A stretch of DNA of 34,565 bases from Purshia tridentata (lineage: Eukaryota > Streptophyta > Magnoliopsida > Rosales > Rosaceae), in contig QANT01004399.1 of assembly GCA_003254885.1 (NCBI GenBank), positions 1-34,565 on the forward strand. The letters are read 5' to 3'. The notes below the pieces were generated by a model. That model was given only the letters and a program-made list of their open reading frames with translations, was not told the DNA's origin and ran no database searches. Within the stretch, counting starts at the first letter, position 1; each line of letters begins with the position of its first letter. Positions 1 to 9,382 of the stretch are shown here, one piece after another. Made by a program: the position numbers and the translations under genes.

Positions 1-111
1 GGCAAGTAAAATAATTACACAGAATCACGATCCTACAATCAAGGCCTATACAAGGTAACTAAATCTCTATAGTCTTTGCATAATTTGTGATATGATTGAC
101 ATATTTCAACA
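1..111 (-). repeat. Copia A 3' LTR, partial
   Basis: These 111 bases match 3686-3796 with two differences by eye and end in the same TTTCAACA. On the minus strand this is the start of the LTR (TGTTGAAA). The rest of the LTR lies left of the window. Confidence 0.95.
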
Positions 112-120
112 TCCCCCCTC
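112..120 (-). promoter_or_regulatory. Polypurine tract of copia A
   Basis: On the minus strand a GAGGGGGGA purine run lies immediately upstream of the 3' LTR. This is the plus-strand priming site for reverse transcription. The stop codon of the RNase H frame overlaps its beginning. Confidence 0.85.
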
Positions 121-1103
121 AAGTTGGAGCATGGATATTGTGCATGCCTAACTTGTGGCAATGAGTTTGAAACATGATTTTACCCAGGGCTTTGGTAAAT
201 AAGTCTGCGACCTGATGCTTAGAAGGTGTAAAATGAGTTGTGATCAACCCAGCCTGGAGTTTTTCTCGAACCAGGTGATAGTCCAGCTCTATATGCTTAG
301 TACGTTTGTGAAAAACAGGATTGGCTGCAATGTGTAGTGCGGCCTGATTATCATAATGAACCCGAGCAGGCGCGGTATGAAGGATTCGAAGATCCCGTAA
401 TAGAAAACGTAGCCATGTGAGTTCACAGGTGATTGCTGCCATCGACCTATAATCTGCTTCAGCAGAAGATCGTGATATTGTATGCTGCTTCTTTGTTTTC
501 CAAGATATCAAGGAATTGCCTAAGAAAATGCAGTATCCTGTAACTGAACGCCTTGTCGTAGGACACAATGCCCACTAGGCATCACAATAACCTTGTAGCT
601 GCAATGAATTGTCAGATGGAAATATTAATCCTTGGCCTATTGACCATTTCAAGTATTTCAACACACGCATGGCTGCAGCAAGGTGTGGTTTGCGTGGTTG
701 GGTCATGAACTAACTAAGGACCTGTACTGGGTATGAAATGTTAGGTCTTGTTATTGTAAGATAGATGAGACGACCCATAATTCTCCTATAATGAGTGAAC
801 TCACCCTCTGTTGACTGTAATTTCAAATCTTGTTCCATGGGAAAATCCACAGGACATGCCTCTAACAATCCAACATCATCGAGTATGTCTAAAATATACT
901 TTCTATGTGAAATGAAGATACCTTGGTTTGAGCGAGCTACTTCGATTCCGAGAAAGTATTTTAGAAAACCAAGATCTTTGATGCGAAACTGTCGATGGAG
1001 AAAATCCTTTAATTGTTGTATGGCAGTAGGGTCATTTCCAGTTATGACCATGTCGTCAACATAAACCAATACAATAGTGATAAACTTGCTGTTAGTAAAA
1101 CTG
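119..1103 (-). pseudogene. Copia A reverse transcriptase (C-terminal part) and RNase H
   Basis: The last part of the pol polyprotein in one frame from about 1103 down to 119. The RT active-site motif YVDDMVITGND is near 1050-1067, followed by the RIKDLG...KYFLGIEVAR segment. RNase H follows with the [16 protein letters not shown] and [13 protein letters not shown] motifs and [22 protein letters not shown]. Two in-frame TAG codons break it, at 707-709 and 575-577; across each the family sequence continues in the same frame, so they are point changes rather than frameshifts. The N-terminal fingers of RT are absent: the sequence jumps from the integrase tail to just before YVDD at about 1100. 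Replication would need RT from another copy. Confidence 0.9.
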
Positions 1104-2524
1104 GGTCTGTAAGGGTGTCTTGAGAAGAAGTAGAAAATGGAAATATGTGTTCATGGAAGACCACATCGCGGCTGGAGAAAAATTGGTGAGTAGTGAGGTC
1201 ATATAAACAATAGCCTTTTTGACCCGCGGGATAGCCAACAAAGATACAATGGCGAGCCCGCGCATCAAATTTGTGAATAGAACTTGTTTAGGTGGCATAG
1301 CAAAGGCAACTGAAGGTATGTAAGTGACGATAGGAATGTAAAGTGTGGTAGAGGATCTCATAGGGTGTTTTTTTGGAAAGCACGAAGGTGGGCAAACAGT
1401 TAATAGTATAGGCTGCAGTAAAAATACTCTCTCCCCAAAACTTGAGAGGAAGTTGTGCTTGAAAACACAAACCACGGGCAACAGTGAGGAGATGGCAATG
1501 TTTGCGCTCCACAACCCCATTTTGTTGGGGGGTGTGTGAACAAGAATGTTGCCATAGTGTGCCCATTTGGGCAAAAAAGGGGCGCATAGATATGAATTCT
1601 GCACCATTGTCACTACGCACTTGTTTAATATCACATTGAAATTGGGTTTTAACATAGGCAAAAAAGGTTTTTAATTTTTCTTGGGTTTTAGATTTAAAAT
1701 TCATAAGGAACCGTGAGTAGTCATCTACAATAGTCAAAAAATATCGGGCACCTGAGCTAGAGGGTAATCGATGAGGACCCTATATGTCACAATGAACTAA
1801 CTCAAAAGATTTATTGGTGGAAATGGAACTCATAGAAAATGGTAATCTTGTCTATTTGGCAAGAGGACATACATCACACTGAGAATGAGAATTAAAGAAA
1901 ATAAAAGGAATAGTTTGAGATAAAACATGCATTGGACCATTAGACAAATAACCCAAGTGTTTATGCCAAAGATCAGAAGATGAGGACGACACAGCAACTG
2001 CTATGTGCAAACTATTACGCTGACGAAGAAAATCTTCGGTGACGGGTACTAGGTAGTACAAACCATCAAGCTCCTTCCCCAACCCAATCATCTTCTTCAT
2101 TGTTAAATCCTGCATGATGCAAAAGGTAGGAAGAAACAAAATAAGACAATTGAGATGGCGAGTTAATTTACTGACTGACATTAAAATTAACTCGAAAACT
2201 AGGGACACAAAGAACATTGTTCAGTTTCAGATGTGGATTGAGCCTAATAGAACCAACACAAGTGATACGTGCTTGTGTACCATTTGGCATATTGACTGAC
2301 GAATTTGAAAGGGTGATTTTTTCTGGAATTAATTTGGAAGAGAACGAGATGTGGTCTATTGCACCGCTATCAATGATCCAAGAGTTGGGGCAATCAGTGG
2401 AAAAAACATAACATTTACTTTGTGACATACCTGTGGCATTTGCAAAAGCTTGATTTTTACCATCACCTCGTAAAATTGCTTTGATCTGATTTATTTCTTC
2501 AGTGGTGAATTTCAGATCATCCAC
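1100..2524 (-). pseudogene. Copia A protease, GAG-pre-integrase and integrase
   Basis: Minus-strand segments of pol. The protease has the aspartic active site WIIDSGAIDHIS near 2369-2380. A frameshift near 2180-2200 separates it from the GAG-pre-integrase domain (DLWHKHLGYLS ... CDVCPLAK, about 1855-1990). The integrase core at 1288-1737 shows IVDDYSRF, VRSDNGAEF and the PQQNGVVERKH motif that carries the catalytic Glu. Downstream, in a shifted frame, is the copia tail motif of the SSRDVVFHEHIFPF type (about 1130-1180), after which the sequence switches out of frame into RT. Active-site residues look intact, but the chain is broken by frameshifts. Confidence 0.88.
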
Positions 2525-2539
2525 GGTTGGAGTAGTGGT

Positions 2540-3518
2540 CCCCTTTTATGCTTCCTTGGTGGCATTGTTGATGCCCACACGTTTGTTTTTGTTGGGCGGC
2601 TTGACTGTCTTTCCATGTAGTTTGTGCCATGTTGGAAATCCATTAAAATAGAAGCATCGATCAATCGTGTGTGTCACCATCACAATGTGTGCAATGCAAA
2701 GTCTTGTTGTCATCACCTGGTACTTTGCGAGGCTGCTTGTTGGCATATTTTGACACATTCATGGCATGAGTGGAACTGCTTGTACTATTCTCAGTTATTT
2801 GTCACTGCCTCTCTTCTTGCAAGAGCATGGCATATGCCCTACGGACCGTGGGCAAAGGCGACATCAATAGCATCTGCGTATGTACAGCAGAATAAGTTTC
2901 ATTTAGACCCATAAGAAATTGCAATACCTGTTCTTGTTGTTCTCTGTCAACAAGTTCTTTCATGACCCCACAATCGTATGTTGGGTCACATCTGCATGAT
3001 GGCATAGGAAGGTATGATCCCAACTCATCCCAAAGACCTTTGAGTGTATTGTAATATGTAGATATGGACTGCTGATGTTGTCGAAGTTCAGCAATTTCTC
3101 ATTTAATTTGAAAATCACGAGATACATTCCCTTGAGAGAAACGCTCTTCAAGATCAGACCAAACCTCAGCGGCGGTATTTGCATAAATGATAGTGTTAGC
3201 CAATGAGGGGCTAATGGAATTGAGAATCCAAGATTTAATCAACTGATTGCATCTCCTCCAAATGGGGTATTTGCCATTGGTTGGTGGTGTTTTGATTGTG
3301 CCATCAACAAAACCAAGTTTGTTTTTTGCTTCCAAACTTATCAACATCGCACGACTCCAGGTTGCATAGTTGTCACCATCTAGAAGTTGTGTGACAAGAG
3401 TCAGGCCTATTTGATCTAAATGGTGTATGTATAAAGGGTCAGAGGCATCAATAACCTCTGTATTTTGTGTGTTAGGCTTGATAATTGAAGTATTTGGTAT
3501 TTCTTCATTGCCAGCCAT
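2540..3518 (-). pseudogene. Copia A gag with CCHC zinc knuckle
   Basis: Capsid/nucleocapsid region. I prefer the start at 3518 (MAGNEEIPNTS) to the upstream ATG at 3554, which lies almost on the primer binding site. Recognisable copia gag blocks are LLDGDNYATWSRAM, LGFVDGTI, WILNSISPSLANTIIY and VWSDLEERFSQGN, then QVLQFLMGLNETYSAVHTQMLLMSPLP. The zinc knuckle at 2654-2693 has intact C-x2-C-x4-H-x4-C spacing. A frameshift near 3100 and another between the QEERQ segment and the knuckle split gag into at least three pieces. It would form virus-like particles in the cytoplasm if intact. Confidence 0.87.
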
Positions 3519-3561
3519 GTTTTGGGATTTGCGGATGGTGATAAGAGTCACCAAGATTGGT

Positions 3562-3573
3562 GCTCTGATACCA
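3562..3573 (-). promoter_or_regulatory. Primer binding site of copia A
   Basis: On the minus strand TGGTATCAGAGC follows directly after the 5' LTR end. It is complementary to the 3' end of initiator methionine tRNA, the usual primer of plant copia elements. Confidence 0.9.
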
Positions 3574-3796
3574 TGAAAATCAACAAAAGGTAAAGCAGCA
3601 AAGGTTGAAGGAGAAGACTGCTATCTTTTCACATATAAAAAAGAATACAATACAGACTAATATAGGACTATGCTAGGCTATAAAAGGCAAGTAAAATAAT
3701 TACATAGAATCACGATCCTACAATCAAGGCCTATACAAGGTAACTAAATCTCTATAGTCTTTGCATAATTTGTGATATGATTGGCATATTTCAACA
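3574..3796 (-). repeat. Copia A 5' LTR, complete (223 bp)
   Basis: It begins TGTTGAAATATG and ends GATTTTCA on the minus strand, with TG...CA ends. The inner boundary is fixed by the primer binding site and the outer one by the match to 1-111 and its polypurine tract. Confidence 0.92.
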
Positions 3797-4189
3797 AAGC
3801 TAGCTAGCTAGCTACCTAATAAGAAGACAGAACCATACATGTTCAATGTATGTTTCTCCAACTTTCATCCGTAATAATATGTACTACTTCATTTACAATA
3901 ACAATGCCATATTTTTTGTATTGCACAAACACTTGTTTGGACAATATATTTCTTTGCAATTCCTAAATAGGCTAATTCTCAATCAATACTTGTCTACCAG
4001 GCACCTGTTTTAAGACGGGGCTACCGTTTCTAGGTGATTATTTTCATTATCTCTACCCTTCTCATGATGATGAAGGACTCTTATTGATAGGGAAATGAAT
4101 TAACTGTTGGACGAACTGGGCCAAAAAATTTCTCTAGCACATCAATGTGTGGACGTATAATTTCCAACTCACAATATTATTAGGACAAT
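3797..4189. other. Spacer with short AGCT run
   Basis: Flank of copia A. An (AGCT)n run is at 3798-3815. The rest is AT-rich with stops in all frames. The segment 3995-4190 may be a badly decayed upstream part of the copia integrase that follows, but I could not align it convincingly. Confidence 0.5.
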
Positions 4190-4543
4190 GCTATTACACA
4201 TCATGTTTCTTGTCCCTATGCACATGAGCTAAATGGTGTAGTTGAGAGAAAGCATAGATATATTGTTAAATCTACAATATCTTTACTCACAGAAGCTTCC
4301 TTCATTGCCTCATAAATTTTAGTTTTATGCATGCTCAACCTCTATGTTTGTGGATAAATCTATCAATCTGATTCAACCAATGACCAATTGACACATAGCC
4401 TAACCAAACATCTCATTTGACACGTTGATTTGTCAATAGAAGAAGAATGGGTTACACAAAACTAAGCCTAACCTGACCACCGGATGATGTCTCAGGCAGT
4501 CTGTTGGGCCTTGTATTGAAGAGCTCCCAATGGCCCATTTCCT

Positions 4544-4609
4544 ACTTGGCCCAATGGCCCATCAGCTACTTGTACAAGGCCCAATTGCCCACTTGGCCCA
4601 ATGGCCCAT
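4544..4609 (+). repeat. Direct repeat in U3 of the solo LTR
   Basis: ACTTGGCCCAATGGCCCA occurs at 4544-4561 and again at 4591-4608, with related GGCCCA blocks between and before. The repeats sit just upstream of the TATA box, where LTR enhancers usually lie. Confidence 0.75.
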
Positions 4610-4617
4610 CTACCACC

Positions 4618-4626
4618 TTATATATA
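4618..4626 (+). promoter_or_regulatory. TATA box of the solo LTR
   Basis: TTATATATA, followed by pyrimidine-rich leader sequence, in the U3/R position of the LTR. Confidence 0.6.
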
Positions 4627-5167
4627 GCCCTTTCTCCTAAGAGTTAAGGGCGCTAATTTCATTCTAGAAGCAAAATATTGTTATGCTCTCTCATACATAT
4701 AATCTCTCCAATACAGATAAATAAAAATGGCTGTGGATGTAGCCCAAGTTGAGTGAACCGCCATAAATCTCGTGTTCTTGACCCTCTATTTTTTCTATGC
4801 CTACAACTCATATTTACGTTGATCATGATGTACATATTTTTGCATCAACACTCTGTGTATCTCATTAACAGAATCCCTTCTCTACTTCTTTTCCAAAAAT
4901 CTCCTCATGGACTTCCTTTTTGTCATCTTTCATCTATTCACCACCTTAGAGTATTAATTTGGATGTGCATGCTATCCACTTCTTAAGCCCTACAACTTTA
5001 ACCAACTGCAATCTAAAATTGCTCAGCGTGTATTTTTGGGTAATGCAATAGGTTACAAATGTTTTATTTGGTTTATTTCTAGGCATGTTCAATTTGATGA
5101 ATATATTTTTCCATTTAAATTAATCTAATTGGTCTAGATCATCATCCTCACCTTCCTCTATCTTATA

Positions 5168-5468
5168 GGTCTTGTTTGACATCTAGGATTGGATTGGAAA
5201 AGATAATGACAAGATTTATGTGTATTTAAGATAGAAGATGTAGAATGTTTTCAAACTTAAAGGAAGAAGGTGGGAAGAAAATGACTTAGTCATAACGGAA
5301 ATGTTATCTTTGCTAATCCTCAGCATTTTGAGGAGATTGCATGGGATAAGTTTCCCTTATAATTTATCCATCTTATTCTCATATCCTTCAAGTTATAAAT
5401 TTTTTCCTCAAATACACATAAATTTTGCATTTATCATTTTCAATCTAATCCTAACAATCCAACAAAGC
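5168..5468. mobile_element. MITE-like inverted-repeat element (~300 bp)
   Basis: The left end (from GGTCTTGTTTGACATC through GGATTGGATTGG) matches the reverse complement of the right end (AATCTAATCC...AACAAAGC). The inverted similarity extends about 60-70 bases inward, including a shared ATTTATGTGTATTT. It has no coding capacity. I could not fix a target duplication, so the superfamily is open. Confidence 0.6.
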
Positions 5469-5599
5469 GATAGTTCTTTGACTTTCTATATATAACTCTT
5501 TCACCAAGACCTCATGTTCCTCCAAATCCTCCAAGTCCACATTTGATAGCATGAATTCCTTGATACCCAAGGATAACCTAATTCTTGTTGTATTTGTAT

Positions 5600-6117
5600 C
5601 GAACTTAATTTCTTTACTTATGTGCTTAGTCTTAGAGAAGAAGTCAATGTACACCTATAAATACTTGTATTATGCTTCTTTAGAATTAATCCAATCACAT
5701 TATTTCTACAACATGTTCGTCTAATTATTTCCAATTCTTTTGGTTCTACGTACATGTCTTTCTAGTCCTCGTACGTCTTCCACTCAGTCTAATTCTTCCT
5801 ATACAGCATAATTTAATTTTAAATTTATTTCGCTTCTTTGGATTCCCATGAACCTATGAACTGAATCCTAGTTTTCTAGTATTACAATTCCTTGTATTAT
5901 TTTCCCTCATTGTATTCTGGTTCCTTATTGTTTAGTCACATAAGAATGTATCATTATATATATCCTTTGTTGGGAAGAATAAAGTGATTCAATTTTTACG
6001 CTAAACCTAGGCCTTTGAAATGGTATATATGAGAGCTCTTGGTGTTTCTGCCTAGGCTTGATATTAGTATAGGTTTACCTGAACAATTTATCTCTACCTT
6101 AACTTTGATTTCTATTT
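5600..6117 (+). other. Possible copia LTR / primer-site remnant
   Basis: No coding sequence. The stretch 5930-6000 has the look of an LTR end (TATATATA, then TTGTTGGGAAGAATAAAG) and is followed at 6019-6042 by a sequence like a disrupted initiator-Met tRNA primer site (TGGTAT, then GAGAGCTCTTGG). It may be the leader of a lost copia element, but the downstream pol fragment starts in the protease, so gag is missing. Confidence 0.35.
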
Positions 6118-6535
6118 GGTTTTTCAGAATTTTTGGTCTCTGGATGATGTATTTCATGTGCCTGACATCCGAAAGAACTTGGTCTTTGGATTGCTATTGA
6201 GCATGAACGGATTCTGTTTGGTATTCGAGGTTGATAAGTTTGTACTCACTAAGAGTAGAATGTATGTTCGAAAAATGTATCTTATAGCCTTTTCAAACTC
6301 AATATAATGACTATTGTACCCACAATTATTGATACAATTAATTATTCTGCTTATATTCTTGAGTCTACAAATATGTTTGGCATGGAAGGTTAGGACATGT
6401 TAATTATGATACAATGAGTAGATTAATTAACATGAACCTTTTGCCTAAGTTTAACATTGATGCAAGTCACAAATGTGAAACTTGTGTGGAAGCAAAAGTA
6501 ACTAAAATGTCTTTTCACTCTATCGAAAGAAGAGT
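6118..6535 (+). pseudogene. Copia fragment: protease tail and first GAG-pre-integrase domain
   Basis: A frame at 6116-6307 carries the block that follows the protease in Tnt1-like copia elements (DVFHVPDIRKNLVFG, then LSMNGFCLVFEVDKFVLTK). At 6376-6530 a GAG-pre-integrase zinc-binding domain follows (WHGRLGHVNYDTMSRLI ... CETCVEAKVTK). Instead of running into integrase, the sequence switches at about 6530-6540 to a second, different copia GAG-pre-integrase. The protease active site and gag are not present. Confidence 0.8.
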
Positions 6536-7810
6536 GAAGATGAGAAATGGTGATCTTGCAACAACATGAAATGTTGATTGGCTTACCATCCATTCAGGAA
6601 GTTGATGATGTGTGTGAAGGGTGTGCTTTAGGCAAACGACATAGAGACTCATTTTTAAAAGGTAAAGGTTTGAGAGCATAATCACCTTTGGAATTGATTC
6701 ATACTGATATATATGGACCAATGAAGATTGTAACTCAAGTTGACAACAAATATTTCATCACATTCATTGATGACTTCACAATAATGACATGGTTGTATTT
6801 TCTAAGACATAAGTCAGAAGCTTTCTCTATTATCAAGAAGTTTCAGATGATGGTTGAGAGGCAAAGTGGTCTTTTAATCAAGGCACTAAGAAGTGATAGA
6901 TGAGGTGAATACAATTCAAATGAATTAATTTGACAAGTTTTGTCAAGACATTGGAGTAGAAAGGTAGCTGACTATAGCCTACACTCCATATTAGAATGAA
7001 GTTTCTGAGAGGAAAACAAAATTTTTATTGAAATGGCAAAGTCAATGATGCAGGACAAGGGGATTCCTTAAAGTTTTTGGAGTGAAGCAGTACACATTGT
7101 TGTGTATTTGATGAATAAATGTCCTACAAAAGCAATAGAGGGCAAGACATCTTTTGAGATGTGAAGTGGAAGAAAACTTTATGTCAATCATCTAAGAGTG
7201 TTTGGTGTTATATGTGTTATGCTCATGTGGCAAAAGAACTGAAACAAAAGATTGATGAATTGAGTGAGAGGTGCATATTTGTGGGATATAGCACTATGTC
7301 AAAAGGCTTTAGGCTATTTCGTCTAGAAAAGAAAAAGTGGTTAGTTGTAGAGATGTGATCTTTAATGAGAAGGTTATTTGGGATTGGAAACAAAAATCAA
7401 ACTAAGGGCAATTAATTGATGTTGCAAAAGATGTAGAAATGCTGGAAATGAAGTTTAGTTTGAGGAAGGTACACCACCAACAGGTCCTCAAGCAAGTTCT
7501 TCTACACATTCAACTCTTAGTTCTACCCCTATTCGATTGAGGAGCTTGAATGATGTGTATGCAAGTTGCAAATTCTATGTTTTAGAACCAGAAAGCTTTG
7601 AAGCAAGCTGCAATAAAAAATGAATCATGTAAAAATGCAATGTAAGAGGAAATCATTGTCATTGAAAAGAACAAGACTTGGGAGCTGATAGATAGACCAA
7701 GTGACAAAGATGTCATTGGAGTGAAGTGGATTTACAAAATCAAGCTCAACCAAGATGGTTTTATTCAAAGGAACAAGACTAGACTAGTTGTAAAAGGCTA
7801 TTCACAAAAG

Positions 7811-7942
7811 TCAATTTGGTTCTTGTTACGAGTTCAGCCCTGCAGTGCTCTCAGAACTCGGATCAATTAGGGCTAAATAGACAAGCACTAAGTAAATCGA
7901 AACTTAATTGAGTAGATTCAGGGATTAGACCATGTAACTAAG
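7811..7942. mobile_element. 132-bp insertion in copia RT, origin unknown
   Basis: The RT frame is continuous if these bases are removed. The flanks share only AAG (7808-7810 and 7940-7942), which may be a 3-bp target duplication or chance. There are no clear terminal inverted repeats, only a weak GAGTTC/GAACTC pair inside. Its length is a multiple of three, but it contains stops. Confidence 0.6.
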
Positions 7943-8901
7943 CCCAGAATTGACTATATTGAAACTTTTGCATTAGTGGCTAAACTTGATACTATAAGGA
8001 GTTTAATCTCCTAGCTGCTCAGAAAGGTTCTTTTATGCACCAAATAGATTTCAAGTATTCCTCAATGGTGTCTTGAAGGAGGAGGTCTTCGTTGATCAAA
8101 CTCGAGGTTTAATCATTGAAGGGCAAGAATTGAAGGAGTATAAGCTGAAGAAAGCTCTTTATGGCTTGAAACAAGCACCTCAAGCAGGGTATGGGGAGAT
8201 TGATATATTTTATCAAAAATGGATTTAAGAGAAGCCTAAGTGAACCCATTCTCTACACAAAATCAAAAGGTAAATCCAATTTTCTCATTGTTTCACTTTA
8301 TGTTGATGATTTAGTGATTACTGGAAAGGATGAGAGTATGGTTGCTAAATTCAAGAGAGATATGAAGAAAAAAAAATTGAGATAAGTGATTTAGGACTTC
8401 TTCATTATTTTTTAAAAATTGGTATATGTCAAAATGAAGATGATATCTTTTGCAAAAACACTGCTAGTATATATCATGTAGGACAGAAATACAATGCCTA
8501 AGCTATTTGATTCATATATTTGCATGGGCTTCAAAGAAGCAACAAACTATTGCTCAATCTACTGCACAAGTGGAATATGTGTATACTTCCTTTGCAACTT
8601 CTCAAGTAATAAGGCTGAGAAGAATCCTAGAAGACTTTGGTCTGAAGCAAGAGGTAACAACTCTAGTCTTGTGTGACAATAAGTCTGCAATAGCAATGAC
8701 CAAGAATTCAGTTTATCACAGTCGATCCAAGCACATAGCACTCAAACATCATTTTATAAGGGATGTTATAGTGAAATTAATGTGATTGAAGTAATCTACT
8801 ACATGATTGAAGACCAGGCTGCTGATATCTTTACAAAAGCCTTATCAAAGCAAAAGTTCAACTATCTAATAAAACTCTTAGGCGTTCACCAGTTAAACAT
8901 T

Positions 8902-8910
8902 AAAGGGGAG
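8902..8910 (+). promoter_or_regulatory. Polypurine tract of the plus-strand copia
   Basis: AAAGGGGAG lies directly after the end of the RNase H frame and directly before a TGATGAAG sequence that starts the 3' LTR. Confidence 0.75.
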
Positions 8911-9110
8911 TGATGAAGTTAATGTCTTTGTCAAACAGTGTTGGAAACAAAATGAAAGATACATTTGGTTGACTGAATTGGTTGCTGTCCATTTTAGTTT
9001 TAGCCTAAATGCTCTCAGCTGAAATGAGCTCGAGCGTGTTTAGGCATAGAGCATAAAGCTGCACCCTTACTATTTAATTAAATTGCAGGGGCACAAGAAC
9101 GTATGAAGCA
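8911..9110 (+). repeat. 3' LTR remnant of the plus-strand copia
   Basis: It starts with TGATGAAGTTAATG immediately after the polypurine tract. The 3' boundary is uncertain because no second LTR copy is in the window; sequence down to about 9110 looks unlike the nsLTP 3' region and is assigned here tentatively. Confidence 0.5.
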
Positions 9111-9349
9111 TAATTTATAAGAGAGGAAAGATAGGAAAGAGACCAACTCAAACACAATTGTGTTGTCTTAATCATTTCAGAACATATATAGTCTAGCTCC
9201 AGGACAAACTTCGCATAGCAAATTAATAAACAAAAAAACACTTACGATAAGCATCTTCACACAGCACACAACCATAAGCATCTTATGTTTGTAACACTGT
9301 CTCAGAACAAAATGCATGTTATTCTATATATAAATATATATTAAGGACT
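9111..9349. other. Region downstream of the nsLTP gene
   Basis: Non-coding, between the copia LTR remnant and the nsLTP 3' end. A TAAGCATCTT motif occurs twice (near 9247 and 9273). The nsLTP 3' UTR probably ends in here. Confidence 0.5.
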
Positions 9350-9355
9350 TTTATT
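9350..9355 (-). terminator. Candidate polyadenylation signal of nsLTP
   Basis: AATAAA on the minus strand, about 30 bases after the predicted stop codon. A longer 3' UTR using later AT-rich signals is also possible. Confidence 0.5.
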
Positions 9356-9382
9356 GCAGTCTTCATCCTGCGTGCTTCAGCT

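Larger units (their letters stand above)
1..3796 (-). mobile_element. Ty1/copia retrotransposon A (3' LTR cut by window start)
   Basis: A copia-type LTR retrotransposon read on the minus strand. Its 5' LTR is at 3574-3796 and the inner part of its 3' LTR is at 1-111. Between them, in transcription order, lie a primer binding site, gag with a CCHC zinc knuckle, protease, GAG-pre-integrase, integrase, the second half of RT, RNase H and a polypurine tract. The order protease-integrase-RT-RNase H is diagnostic of Ty1/copia. The internal part is about 3.5 kb, short for the family (about 4-4.5 kb), because the region between the integrase tail and the RT active site is missing. Frameshifts and in-frame TAG codons break the polyprotein. 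The gag resembles the Ale/Retrofit group, but I am unsure of the lineage. The left target duplication lies outside the window. Confidence 0.93.
4345..4850 (+). mobile_element. Solo LTR (506 bp) nested in copia integrase
   Basis: It begins TGTTTGTGG and ends TCAACA, giving TGTT...AACA inverted ends. Flanking 5-mers are CTCTA (4340-4344) and CTCTG (4851-4855), a target duplication with one difference. Removing the insert plus one 5-mer makes the integrase frame continuous. It has LTR anatomy: repeated U3 motifs, a TATA box (4618-4626) and the GTGGATGTAG...GAACC...TAAATCT...GTGT block near its 3' end. No internal region remains, so it is a product of LTR-LTR recombination. Family unknown. Confidence 0.8.
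4190..5600 (+). pseudogene. Copia integrase/linker remnant, split by two insertions
   Basis: Plus-strand copia pol remnant with no complete frame. At 4195-4343 the integrase region with SCPYAHELNGVVERKHRYIV is visible. The chain is interrupted by a solo LTR (4345-4850) and resumes in the same frame at 4856 with the VYLINRIPS block, then the HLRVFGC-like block near 4940 and the FLGY..GYKCF-like block near 5030-5060. A Pro-rich linker resembling SPRPHVPPNPPSPH at 5502-5545 lies beyond an inverted-repeat element (5168-5468), which therefore probably landed in the integrase-RT linker. Several stops and frameshifts are present. It has no RT and no LTRs I can tie to it. Confidence 0.75.
6537..8910 (+). 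pseudogene. Copia pol remnant: second GAG-pre-integrase, integrase, RT, RNase H
   Basis: It begins in a second GAG-pre-integrase (GLPSIQEVDDVCEGCALGKRHRDSF, 6575-6650), then integrase: HTDIYGP (6700-6720), FITFIDDFTIMTWLYF, ALRSDR followed by TGA at 6901-6903 in place of a Gly codon, and the SERK block with the catalytic Glu near 7005. RT starts near 7720 (GVKWIYKIKLNQDGFIQRNKTRLVVKGY), is split by a 132-bp insertion (7811-7942), continues to IDYIETFA and KALYGLKQAP, and has YVDDLVITG at 8299-8325. RT stops at HYFLKIGICQNEDD (~8440) and jumps to RNase H (FAWASKKQQTIAQSTAQVEY, 8515 on), losing the thumb/connection. The chain ends just before the polypurine tract. Many stops. Confidence 0.88.

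Noticed and set aside
1345-1539. Plus-strand open frames within copia A, also at 795-1064 and 2624-2914
   Set aside because: They are antisense to recognisable integrase, RT and gag domains.
1-3796. Endogenous pararetrovirus
   Set aside because: The domain order protease-integrase-RT-RNase H with LTRs, tRNA-Met primer site and polypurine tract is that of a copia retrotransposon; no movement protein or coat signature is present.
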